Of a stretch of 64,000 bases of DNA, positions 28,069 to 36,733 are shown piece by piece. The notes beneath the pieces were generated by a model, which worked only from the letters and a program-made list of their open reading frames with translations, did no database searches and was not told the DNA's origin. The stretch covers positions 62,001-126,000 of the forward strand of contig CAVRJE010000007.1 in assembly GCA_963721365.1 (NCBI GenBank). Reading direction: 5' to 3'. A program made the translations under genes and the position numbers. The stretch's first letter is position 1. Each line of letters begins with the position of its first letter. Origin of the DNA: CAIQPS01 sp963721365. GTDB taxonomy: Bacteria > Actinomycetota > Thermoleophilia > RBG-16-64-13.

Positions 28069-29361
28069 ATGACGCCGGACACTGACGAGCCGCGCCTTCT
28101 GGTCCGCGGCGGGCGTCGCTTGGCCGGACAGGTGGCAGTGGCGGGGGCGAAGAACTCGGCGCTCAAGCTCATGGCCGCCTCGCTCCTCGCCTCCGGGACG
28201 AGCGTCCTGCACAACGTCCCCGACATCCAGGACGTCCGTACCATGCGCGAGGTCCTGGAGTACCTCGGTGCGATGGTGGAGTTCGAGGGCGGCACGATGA
28301 CGATCGACACCACGGCCGTTCAGTCCCACGTGGCGCCGTACGACCTGGTGCAGAAGATGCGCGCCTCCATCCAGATCATGGGGCCGCTGGTGGCGAGGTT
28401 CGGCCATGCTCGCGTGGCGATGCCCGGTGGCTGCAACCTCGGGCCGCGAAAGATCGACATCCATCTGCGCGGACTGGCCGACATGGGCGCGATCGTGCGG
28501 GCCGATCACGGTTTTGTCGAGGTGACGGCGCCCAGGCTGCACGCGGTGGACATGATCCTCGACTACCCGAGCGTCGGGGCCACCGAGAACCTGCTCATGG
28601 CCGCGGTCATGGCGGAGGGGACCACCACGCTGGAGAACGTCGCCCGGGAACCGGAGATCGTCGATCTGTGCAAGTTCCTGGTCAGCATGGGGGCCGACGT
28701 CACCGGGGCAGGAAGCTCCACGGTGCGCGTGAATGGGGTGTCCGAGATGCATCGCGCAGAGCACACGGTGCTCGGCGATCGCATAGAGGCCGGAACCTTC
28801 CTTATCATGAGCGCCGTCACGGGTGGTGACGTGGAAGTTACCGGGATCAGCCCGCACGTGCTCGATCTGTTCCTGTCCAAACTGCGCGGCGTAGGCGTAC
28901 AGATACAGGAGAACACGCGCAGCATCCGAGCGGCGGGAGATCCCGAGCGCTACTCCGCGGTCGATGTGGCGACGTTGCCGTATCCCGGCTTTCCTACCGA
29001 CCTGCAGGCGCAGATGATGGTTCTGCTTTCGGTTGCGAAAGGCGTCGCGGTGCTGACCGAGAACGTCTTCGAGAACCGCTTCGGGTTCGTCGACGAGCTG
29101 ATCCGGCTGGGGGCCGACATCCGGGTAGACGGCAACCACGCGGTCATCAACGGCGGCCGGGCGCTCACCGGCGCTATCGTGCGGTGTACCGATTTGCGAG
29201 CGGGAGCCGCGCTGGCGACGGCGGGGCTGCTCGCCGAAGGGTGTACGGAACTGCGCGAGGTGCACCATATCGATCGCGGATACGAGCGCCTGGAAGAGAA
29301 ACTGAGGGCCCTGGGGGCCGACGTGGAGAGGGTGACCGCTTCCGAACCCGGCGTTTGCTGA
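28069..29361 (+). CDS. murA: UDP-N-acetylglucosamine 1-carboxyvinyltransferase
   Basis: 430 residues. MurA starts peptidoglycan synthesis. The N-terminal GAKNSALKLMAASLL and the active-site loop MPGGCNLGPRKIDIH, with Cys122, are present; a cysteine here is the form that fosfomycin alkylates. The gene follows atpC closely, a common order in Actinomycetota, and is probably cotranscribed. Confidence 0.94.
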   Translation: MTPDTDEPRLLVRGGRRLAGQVAVAGAKNSALKLMAASLLASGTSVLHNVPDIQDVRTMREVLEYLGAMVEFEGGTMTIDTTAVQSHVAPYDLVQKMRASIQIMGPLVARFGHARVAMPGGCNLGPRKIDIHLRGLADMGAIVRADHGFVEVTAPRLHAVDMILDYPSVGATENLLMAAVMAEGTTTLENVAREPEIVDLCKFLVSMGADVTGAGSSTVRVNGVSEMHRAEHTVLGDRIEAGTFLIMSAVTGGDVEVTGISPHVLDLFLSKLRGVGVQIQENTRSIRAAGDPERYSAVDVATLPYPGFPTDLQAQMMVLLSVAKGVAVLTENVFENRFGFVDELIRLGADIRVDGNHAVINGGRALTGAIVRCTDLRAGAALATAGLLAEGCTELREVHHIDRGYERLEEKLRALGADVERVTASEPGVC

Positions 29362-29387
29362 TTTCTAGCCGCAGGGTAGGTTCGCGA

Positions 29388-29393
29388 TAGAAT
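29388..29393 (+). promoter_or_regulatory. Possible -10 element upstream of the LCP gene
   Basis: TAGAAT in the short murA-LCP gap resembles the -10 elements elsewhere in the window. No good -35 lies at the right distance, so the call is weak. Confidence 0.3.
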
Positions 29394-29431
29394 CTCCAGT
29401 TCGCCCACTAGCGGCAAGAGGTCGGGAGTAG

Positions 29432-31276
29432 TTGAGGAAGAAGCGTTACACGCTCTACGAGGTGCAGGGTTCGCCCGGGCGTCGGTGGATGTGGATCGTC
29501 GTCTGGTCTGCCGTCGCCCTCCTGCTGCTCGCCATCGCAGGCGCGGGCGGCTCTTACCTGTGGTTCCGGGGCGAGGTCTCCTCTGCGAATGAGCGGGTGA
29601 CCCCGGAGATCCGCGCGGCGCTCCAGGAAAAGCCCTCTACCACTCTCACCACCGAGGGGCCCCTGCTGAACTCAAACGGGATCGAGGGAACCGCCGGGTC
29701 CGCCGGGGCCGCGCAGCCGGAGCCGGTGCAGGAGCCTTCGCCCTCCGCGATGAACCTCCTCGTCATCGGCTCTGATAGTCGCTCGAAGGATGCTTCGGGT
29801 GGCGGCCGCTCGGACACGCTCATGGTGGTCCACATCGACCCCGACCAGAACTACCTGTCGGTGCTGTCGCTGCCCCGGGATCTGCGGGTGCATGTGCCGG
29901 GGTACGGCCTGGCGAAGCTGAACACCGCCTTCGCCTACGGGGGGCCGGCGCTCGCCATCAAGACCGTCGAGCAAACGACCGGGGTCGATATCAACCACTA
30001 CCTGGAAGTCGGCTTTGACGCCTTCAGAGACATCGTGGACTCCTTGGGAGGGGTCTACGTAGACGTGGACAATCGCTATTTCAACGACAACTGGAACTAC
30101 GAGCCTATCGACCTGTACCCCGGCTACCAGTTGCTGAACGGGCCCAACGCTCTCGACTACGTCCGCTACCGCCACGATCGCAACATGGACTTCGGACGGA
30201 TGGAGCGGCAGCAGCGCTTTATGACGGCGCTGCGAGAGCAGGCGATGGGCTGGAACCTCCCGTTCAAGCTCCCGGGCCTGATCTCCGCCCTCTTCCGGAA
30301 CGTCACCACCGATCTCGACACCAACGAGATACTCAGGCTGGCGACGTGGGGGATCCGCATGAGCGGCGATCACATCCGGACGATCACGCTGACGGGGAGC
30401 ACGCCGACGATCGGGGGAGCGGCCTACGTCGTCGTCAGTGAGAAACAACTGGCGAAGGCCGTCAGCCAGCTCCTGAACGCCGCAGAGTCCGGGCCGCCGA
30501 GCGACTCGACCACCACGTCATCCTCGACCACGACGACCGAGGCGATTGACATGAGCGGCATGACCGTCGACGTGCTGGGGGCGAGTGGCCGTGCCGGGGA
30601 GGCGGGCGCGGCGGCAGAATGGCTGCGCAGCCTGGGGATCGCGGTGGGCACCACCGGCGACGACCCGAAGGGTGCGGAGCGCAGCGCCATCGTGTACCCC
30701 CTGGGGATGCTCGCCGACGCGAGGCGGATGGCCGACGCATCCGGTGTGCACCGTGTCCAACGGGGGGGCGTCGACCGCGTGACCCTGCTCGTGGGAAAGG
30801 ACTTCATGCTGCCCCCGCAGTTCGCTTTACCTCCCTCTCCCGACACGATCCCCGACTCCGAGCTATGGAAGCAGACGGCGGCCGAGGCGCTCTTCGCCGT
30901 GCAGGCCCCGTCGTATCTGCCGTCCGGCTACGCATGGACCAGGAAGATCCCCGACCACCAGCCGGCCTACGACATCAAGGTGGGCGGCGGGACCAAGCCC
31001 GCCTTCAGGATGCTGTACCCGCTCGATACCAACGGGGATCAGGTCATGGGGATAACGGAGACGTCGTGGCTGGACGCTCCCGCGGCAAGCAAGGGCCTCA
31101 CTGTGACGCATGACGGCACCGTGTTCACCGTGGTGCGCAACGGCCAGAAGGTCGAGCGGGTGTGGTGGAAAGCGGACGGGGTGCTCTACTGGGTCTCGAA
31201 CACGCTGTCGCACATGCTCGACCAGGAAGAGATGCTCAAGATCGCCGAGTCGATGATCTCCATCCCCGCTCGATGA
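29432..31276 (+). CDS. LytR-CpsA-Psr family protein with extra C-terminal domains
   Basis: 614 residues. A membrane anchor lies at about 20-45 (WIVVWSAVALLLLAIAG). The LCP catalytic domain covers about 105-330, with LLVIGSDSR, RSDTLMVVHID, LSLPRDLRV and YVRYRHDRNMDFGRMERQQRF. Such enzymes attach teichoic-acid-type or other glycans to peptidoglycan outside the cell. A Ser/Thr-rich linker follows, then a LytR_C-like segment (MTVDVLGASGRAGEAG, about 371-450) and a last domain of about 130 residues that resembles DUF4367 (TVFTVV, WWKADGVLYWVS, EEMLKIAESM). The start is TTG 29432 with GGTCGGGAG upstream. It overlaps the next gene by four bases. Confidence 0.88.
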   Translation: MRKKRYTLYEVQGSPGRRWMWIVVWSAVALLLLAIAGAGGSYLWFRGEVSSANERVTPEIRAALQEKPSTTLTTEGPLLNSNGIEGTAGSAGAAQPEPVQEPSPSAMNLLVIGSDSRSKDASGGGRSDTLMVVHIDPDQNYLSVLSLPRDLRVHVPGYGLAKLNTAFAYGGPALAIKTVEQTTGVDINHYLEVGFDAFRDIVDSLGGVYVDVDNRYFNDNWNYEPIDLYPGYQLLNGPNALDYVRYRHDRNMDFGRMERQQRFMTALREQAMGWNLPFKLPGLISALFRNVTTDLDTNEILRLATWGIRMSGDHIRTITLTGSTPTIGGAAYVVVSEKQLAKAVSQLLNAAESGPPSDSTTTSSSTTTTEAIDMSGMTVDVLGASGRAGEAGAAAEWLRSLGIAVGTTGDDPKGAERSAIVYPLGMLADARRMADASGVHRVQRGGVDRVTLLVGKDFMLPPQFALPPSPDTIPDSELWKQTAAEALFAVQAPSYLPSGYAWTRKIPDHQPAYDIKVGGGTKPAFRMLYPLDTNGDQVMGITETSWLDAPAASKGLTVTHDGTVFTVVRNGQKVERVWWKADGVLYWVSNTLSHMLDQEEMLKIAESMISIPAR

Positions 31277-31833
31277 AGGTCCTGGCCGGGCCTCGCCTGG
31301 ACGCCGCCGACCCGCTCGCTGCCGTGATGTGCCGGCGTCTGGCCGGCGAGGGGGGGACGGTGGTCTCCCTTGCCGCTCTCGGGATCAAGAATCCGTACCG
31401 GGCGCTGAGCGCCGCCGAGATCGAGGGGCTCCGGGGCGCGCTGCGGGATGAGCGTGGAGTCGTTGGCTACGTGTGCCGAGGCGTCGCGTCGCCGGGAGGC
31501 AAGGCCGGGTGGGTCGCCGTCACCGATCACGTCAACCTCCTTTGGCGGTCGCCTCTGACCGGGCCCAACGACGAACGAGTGGGTCCCCGCTTTCCCAGCC
31601 TGGCAGGTGCGTACGCGCCCGAGGCGGTATTGGTGCCGGGCGACGAGCAGGACGGTATGATAGTAGATCTCGGCGTCGTCGCCGGGGTGGCGGACGACCG
31701 GGCCATGAGCGACTACGAGACCGATATGGTCGCGCGCCTTGGCTTGGCGGCGGTCAGTTCCGAGTTGGTGGCCGCGGTCATCCTTGCAGCCCATATGGGC
31801 CTGCGGGTTGCCGCCGTGGTCATGACGGTTTGA
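31273..31833 (+). CDS. Truncated purine nucleoside phosphorylase-like protein
   Basis: 186 residues. The middle, VTDHVNLLWRSPLTGPND then RVGPRFPSLAGAYAPE, closely follows trimeric purine nucleoside phosphorylases, and the C-terminal helix region (ARLGLAAVSSELVAAVILAA, then HMGLRVAAVVMTV) matches the part just before their purine-binding Asn. That Asn is missing because the protein stops at VVMTV, and the N-terminal phosphate-binding GSGLG segment is also absent. The family usually has about 270 residues. ATG 31273 overlaps the LCP stop (ATGA). It precedes ahcY and mtnA, so a role near adenosine or methylthioadenosine handling is possible, but activity is doubtful. Confidence 0.6.
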   Translation: MKVLAGPRLDAADPLAAVMCRRLAGEGGTVVSLAALGIKNPYRALSAAEIEGLRGALRDERGVVGYVCRGVASPGGKAGWVAVTDHVNLLWRSPLTGPNDERVGPRFPSLAGAYAPEAVLVPGDEQDGMIVDLGVVAGVADDRAMSDYETDMVARLGLAAVSSELVAAVILAAHMGLRVAAVVMTV

Positions 31834-31863
31834 TGGTAGGGATGCCTGAACAGAAGGAGACGA

Positions 31864-33126
<1,263 letters not shown>

Positions 33127-33128
33127 AG

Positions 33129-34184
33129 GTGGCGGGAGTCGACAACATCCGGCCGGTCGTCTGGCGAGACGGCGGGGTGGTGCTGATCGACCAGCGCCGG
33201 TTGCCGCTCGAAGAGGTATACGTCACCTGCACCTCATGGCAGCAGGTCGCGGCCGCGATCTGCGACATGACCGTTCGGGGGGCGCCCGCTCTGGGGGTGA
33301 CCGTCGGCATGGGGATGGCCCTGGCCGCCCGTTCCGCCCTTGCCGAAGACGGCGCCGATCCTGTTCGTTTCCGGGCCGCGGTCCAAGCTGCATCGAAAGG
33401 CCTATTCGAGACCCGGCCGACCGCCTATAACCTTCCCTGGGCGCTCAAGGAGATGGAGCGCATCTGGAGCCGCGACGACCTGTCTCCGGCCCAGATAGCC
33501 GGAGCCATGGAGCGGCGGGCCGTGCAGATCTACGAGGACGATCTTGCCTCGTGCCGGGCTATAGGCGAGTACGGGGCGGATCTCATCACGGGGGAGCAGC
33601 CGGTGGTCTTGACACACTGCAATGCTGGGGCTCTGGCCACAGCCGGATACGGGACGGCGCTGGGCGTCATCCGCTCGGCCTATGCCCGTAACCCCAGTCT
33701 GCGCGTGTTCGCCGACGAGACCCGACCCTTGCTGCAAGGCGCCCGCCTGACTGCGTGGGAGTTGGTCCGCGAGGGTATACCGGTAGAACTGATCACCGAC
33801 AGCATGGCGGGCTATTTCATGAGGCAAGGCCTGATCACCCACGTTGTTGTGGGCGCGGACCGCATCACCGCGAACGGAGACGTGGCCAACAAGATCGGCA
33901 CGTACACGGTCTCGGTGCTGGCGCGCGAGCACGGCGTCCCGTTCTACGTAGCGGCGCCCTTCTCCACGGTGGACAGGCAGTTGCCCGATGGGAGCGCCAT
34001 CCCCATCGAGGAGCGCGATGAGGCGGAGGTGACGGGCTTCGGGGGCGTGCGCTGGGCTCCTTTGGGTGTGAAGGTACGGAACCCGGCCTTCGACGTCACC
34101 CCGGCCGCGAACGTCACCGCGATCATCACCGACCGCGGGGTCGCCAAGCCACCCTACGGCCCGAGTCTGGAGGTACTTGCATGA
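33129..34184 (+). CDS. mtnA: S-methyl-5-thioribose-1-phosphate isomerase
   Basis: 351 residues. It converts methylthioribose-1-phosphate to the ribulose form in methionine salvage. The motifs MTVRGAPALGVTVGMGM, THCNAGALATAGYGTALGV with the catalytic cysteine, and VVGADRITANGDVANKIGTY with the catalytic Asp region are all visible. GTG 33129 is two bases after ahcY. Other salvage genes are not in the window; some anaerobes use MtnA in shortened routes. Confidence 0.93.
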   Translation: MAGVDNIRPVVWRDGGVVLIDQRRLPLEEVYVTCTSWQQVAAAICDMTVRGAPALGVTVGMGMALAARSALAEDGADPVRFRAAVQAASKGLFETRPTAYNLPWALKEMERIWSRDDLSPAQIAGAMERRAVQIYEDDLASCRAIGEYGADLITGEQPVVLTHCNAGALATAGYGTALGVIRSAYARNPSLRVFADETRPLLQGARLTAWELVREGIPVELITDSMAGYFMRQGLITHVVVGADRITANGDVANKIGTYTVSVLAREHGVPFYVAAPFSTVDRQLPDGSAIPIEERDEAEVTGFGGVRWAPLGVKVRNPAFDVTPAANVTAIITDRGVAKPPYGPSLEVLA

Positions 34185-35179
34185 GGGTGATGGTCATGGC
34201 CGCCGGCAAGGGCACCCGTCTCCGGCCGGTGACGGACCTCCTGCCCAAACCCATGGCCCCGGTCGCGAACCGGCCGGTGCTCCATCACATCCTGCGCCTG
34301 CTCAAACGCCACGGCTTCCGCGAAGTCGTCCTTAACCTCCACCACATGCCCGAGGCTGTCACGGGGTACCTCGGTGACGGCTCGGCCGTGGGTCTGGACA
34401 TTCGGTACTCGTTCGAGCCCGAACTCCTCGGCACTGCCGGCGGCGTCAAGAAGAACGAGGACTTCCTCGGCTCCGATACCTTTCTCGTCATGAGCGGCGA
34501 CGCGCTCACCGACATCGACCTGACCGGGTTGGTGGCGGCCCACCGCCGCACCGGGTCCATCGCGACGATCGCGGTCAAAGAAGTGGCCGACCCGAGCCTC
34601 TACGGCGTGGTCGTGACGGATGACGACGAGCGGGTAGTGGGCTTCCAGGAGAAGCCCAGCCGGGAGGAAGCCCGCTCGCATCTCTGCAACTGCGGCATCT
34701 ATGTGTTCGAGCCCGAGATCCTCTCGATGATCCCCGCCGGTGAGTTCGACGATTTCGGCAGCCGGCTCTTCCCTGATCTGCTCAAGCAGCACATCGCCTT
34801 CCACTCCCACACCTTCGGAGGCTATTGGAGCGACGTGGGCAATCTGGCCGAGTACTTCCGGGGCAACGCGGACGCGCTCACGGGCAAGGTGGCGGTCGAA
34901 TTGCCGGGCGAGGAGGTGCGTCCGGGCATCTGGGTCGACGAGGCCGCCTACGTTGCGTCTTCGGTCCGCCTCGAGCCGCCCGTCGTCATCGGCCGCGAAT
35001 GCTTCCTGGACGAGGACGCGGTCATCGAAGGGCCGACCGTCCTGGGCGACCGCACCATCGTGGGCGCCGGCGCGCATGTGGTCCGCGCGGTGGTCCTCTC
35101 CGACTCGCGCGTGACCGCGGGGTCGGTGATCGTCGAAGGGATCGTCGGCCAGAAGCCGGGCCATAGGCATGAGCCTTGA
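34181..35179 (+). CDS. NDP-sugar nucleotidyltransferase (mannose-1-phosphate guanylyltransferase type)
   Basis: 332 residues. The N-terminal signature MAAGKGTRLRPVTDLLPKPM and LGTAGGVKKNEDFL belong to sugar-1-phosphate nucleotidyltransferases; residues about 245-325 look like left-handed beta-helix repeats (VVIGRECFLDEDAVIEG, TVLGDRTIVGAG). The choice of nucleotide and sugar cannot be fixed from sequence; GDP-mannose or UDP/dTDP-glucose synthesis are options. ATG 34181 overlaps mtnA by four bases, and the 3' end overlaps comF. Confidence 0.85.
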   Translation: MRVMVMAAGKGTRLRPVTDLLPKPMAPVANRPVLHHILRLLKRHGFREVVLNLHHMPEAVTGYLGDGSAVGLDIRYSFEPELLGTAGGVKKNEDFLGSDTFLVMSGDALTDIDLTGLVAAHRRTGSIATIAVKEVADPSLYGVVVTDDDERVVGFQEKPSREEARSHLCNCGIYVFEPEILSMIPAGEFDDFGSRLFPDLLKQHIAFHSHTFGGYWSDVGNLAEYFRGNADALTGKVAVELPGEEVRPGIWVDEAAYVASSVRLEPPVVIGRECFLDEDAVIEGPTVLGDRTIVGAGAHVVRAVVLSDSRVTAGSVIVEGIVGQKPGHRHEP

Positions 35180-36011
35180 GGTGGGCGTTCCCGTAGTAGC
35201 CGGCAGCCGGGCGGCAAACGGTGCGCAGGCCGGCGGTCTGAGGGGGCTGGCCCGGTGGTGGCGTGTTTCGGTGGCCGAGCCCGTCATCTCGGTACTGTTC
35301 CCCCCTCGCTGCGTCGGCTGCGGCGATTTCGAGTCCCACCTGTGCGCTCGCTGCGAGGCGTCCCTCGTCCCGATCGGAGAGGATAGCTGTCCCCGCTGCG
35401 GCGAGCCCGGGCCCCGGCCGTTGGTGGGACACCGCTGCTCGCACTGCATGGGGGTGGAGCTGGCTCACGCTGGAGCGCGCAGCGCCTTCCTCCACGCCGG
35501 GGTCGCCAAGCGCATGGTGGTGGAGTTCAAGGCGGGCGGACAACCGGTGCTGGCGCCCCTCATGGCACGGTTGGCGACGCCCGCCTTTCGAGGGCTCGTG
35601 TCGGCCGCGGGAGGGAACGGACCGGTGGCGGTCACGTGGGTGCCCTCGCATCCGACCGCCCAGAGGGAGCGAGGCTACAACCAGGCAGAACTTCTTGCCC
35701 GGGCTCTGGCCGGCGGCCACCCGTCTCTGCTCGCCGCCGGGTTGGCGCGCAAGCCCGTGCGGACGAAACATCAGAAGGCTCTGGGCAAAGCAGGCCGCCA
35801 AAGCAACCTGCGGGGAGCATTCGTCATCGACGAGAAAGCCCTGCGCTCGCTGCCCTTCCGCCCGGCCGCGCTCGTCCTGGTCGACGATGTCTACACGACG
35901 GGGGCCACCGCCCAGGAAGTATCGCGCGTGCTGGAGTCGGGCGCCGGATCCCCGGTCTACGTGTTCACGTTCTCCAGGGCGGCCTCCGGCAGGAGCGAAG
36001 GGCACGACTAA
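35169..36011 (+). CDS. comF: ComF family protein (phosphoribosyltransferase-like)
   Basis: 280 residues. An N-terminal zinc ribbon uses CVGCGDFESHLCARC and CPRCGEPG with a further C-x2-C (CSHC). The C-terminal half is a type I phosphoribosyltransferase fold with the PRPP loop VLVDDVYTTGAT and GYNQAELLARAL. ComF proteins assist in taking up single-stranded DNA or in fork repair; no other competence genes are nearby. It is encoded just before hpf. Confidence 0.88.
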   Translation: MSLEVGVPVVAGSRAANGAQAGGLRGLARWWRVSVAEPVISVLFPPRCVGCGDFESHLCARCEASLVPIGEDSCPRCGEPGPRPLVGHRCSHCMGVELAHAGARSAFLHAGVAKRMVVEFKAGGQPVLAPLMARLATPAFRGLVSAAGGNGPVAVTWVPSHPTAQRERGYNQAELLARALAGGHPSLLAAGLARKPVRTKHQKALGKAGRQSNLRGAFVIDEKALRSLPFRPAALVLVDDVYTTGATAQEVSRVLESGAGSPVYVFTFSRAASGRSEGHD

Positions 36012-36034
36012 CGGAGGCCCTACACTGAGGAGGC

Positions 36035-36040
36035 TATAAT
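36035..36040 (+). promoter_or_regulatory. -10 element for hpf
   Basis: A perfect TATAAT lies 46 bases before the hpf GTG, which itself follows AAGGAGCAGG. No recognisable -35 is present at 16-18 bases. An intergenic promoter is plausible since HPF is normally stress-induced separately from comF. Confidence 0.5.
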
Positions 36041-36085
36041 GTCTGATGCGACCCCATCTACGACGAATCAAGGAGCAGGACCAGC

Positions 36086-36649
36086 GTGAATCTCACGGTC
36101 AAAGGCAGGAATCTCGTTCTCACCGAGGCGATCAGCGCCTATGCCGCCGAGAAGATCGGAAAGCTGGGCAAGTACCTGACCGATGCGTCCCGTTGCGAGG
36201 TGGAGATCTGGACGGAAAAGAACCCGAGCATCGCCGCCAACCAGGTGGTGGAAGCGACCATCTTCACCAAGGGGCCGGTCATTAGGGCGCGCGAGGCGTC
36301 GCCCGACATCCGCGCGTCCATCGATCTGGTGTTCGAGAAGCTCGAGCGGCAGGTGAAGAAGTACCGCGGCAAGCTGGTCTCGCACCAAGGGCCGCCCATG
36401 GGGACCTTCGCCGCCGAGGGTTTCGAGGTCCCGGCTGAGGGCGAACCTATCGAAGAAGAGGCGGAGCTGCCTCGAATAGTCAAGACGAAGCAATTCATGG
36501 TCAAGCCCATGACGCCCGAGGAAGCGGCGCTGCAGTTGGAGTTGGTCGGGCACGACTTCTTCGTGTTCACCAACTCCGAGACCAACGAGACCGCGGTCGT
36601 GTATCGCCGCCATGACGGTAACTACGGGCTGATCGAGGCGCAGACCTGA
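36086..36649 (+). CDS. hpf: Long-form ribosome hibernation promoting factor
   Basis: 187 residues. The N-terminal domain (about 1-100) is the HPF/YfiA fold that binds the 30S decoding centre. The C-terminal domain (about 130-185, with VKTKQFMVKPMTPEEAALQL and GHDFFVFTNSETNETAVVYR) is the dimerisation module of the long form that makes 100S ribosomes. GTG 36086 is used with AAGGAGCAGG upstream. The position before secA is typical. Confidence 0.94.
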   Translation: MNLTVKGRNLVLTEAISAYAAEKIGKLGKYLTDASRCEVEIWTEKNPSIAANQVVEATIFTKGPVIRAREASPDIRASIDLVFEKLERQVKKYRGKLVSHQGPPMGTFAAEGFEVPAEGEPIEEEAELPRIVKTKQFMVKPMTPEEAALQLELVGHDFFVFTNSETNETAVVYRRHDGNYGLIEAQT

Positions 36650-36733
36650 GAGACGGGATCTCTCCGCCGCCCGGCCTTGAGACCGGGGCGGCCGCGCCGC
36701 CTCGGCGGCCACAAGCAGTAGGCATGGTTTTTC

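Noticed and set aside
36046..36285. ATG six bases after a perfect TATAAT upstream of hpf, as a leaderless gene
   Set aside because: Its frame overlaps hpf, lacks family motifs and is Arg/Gln-rich; GTG 36086 with AAGGAG gives HPF.
36665..36715. GC-rich inverted repeats between hpf and secA as an intrinsic terminator
   Set aside because: The arms pair in more than one way and no U-tract follows, so I mention them only under secA.
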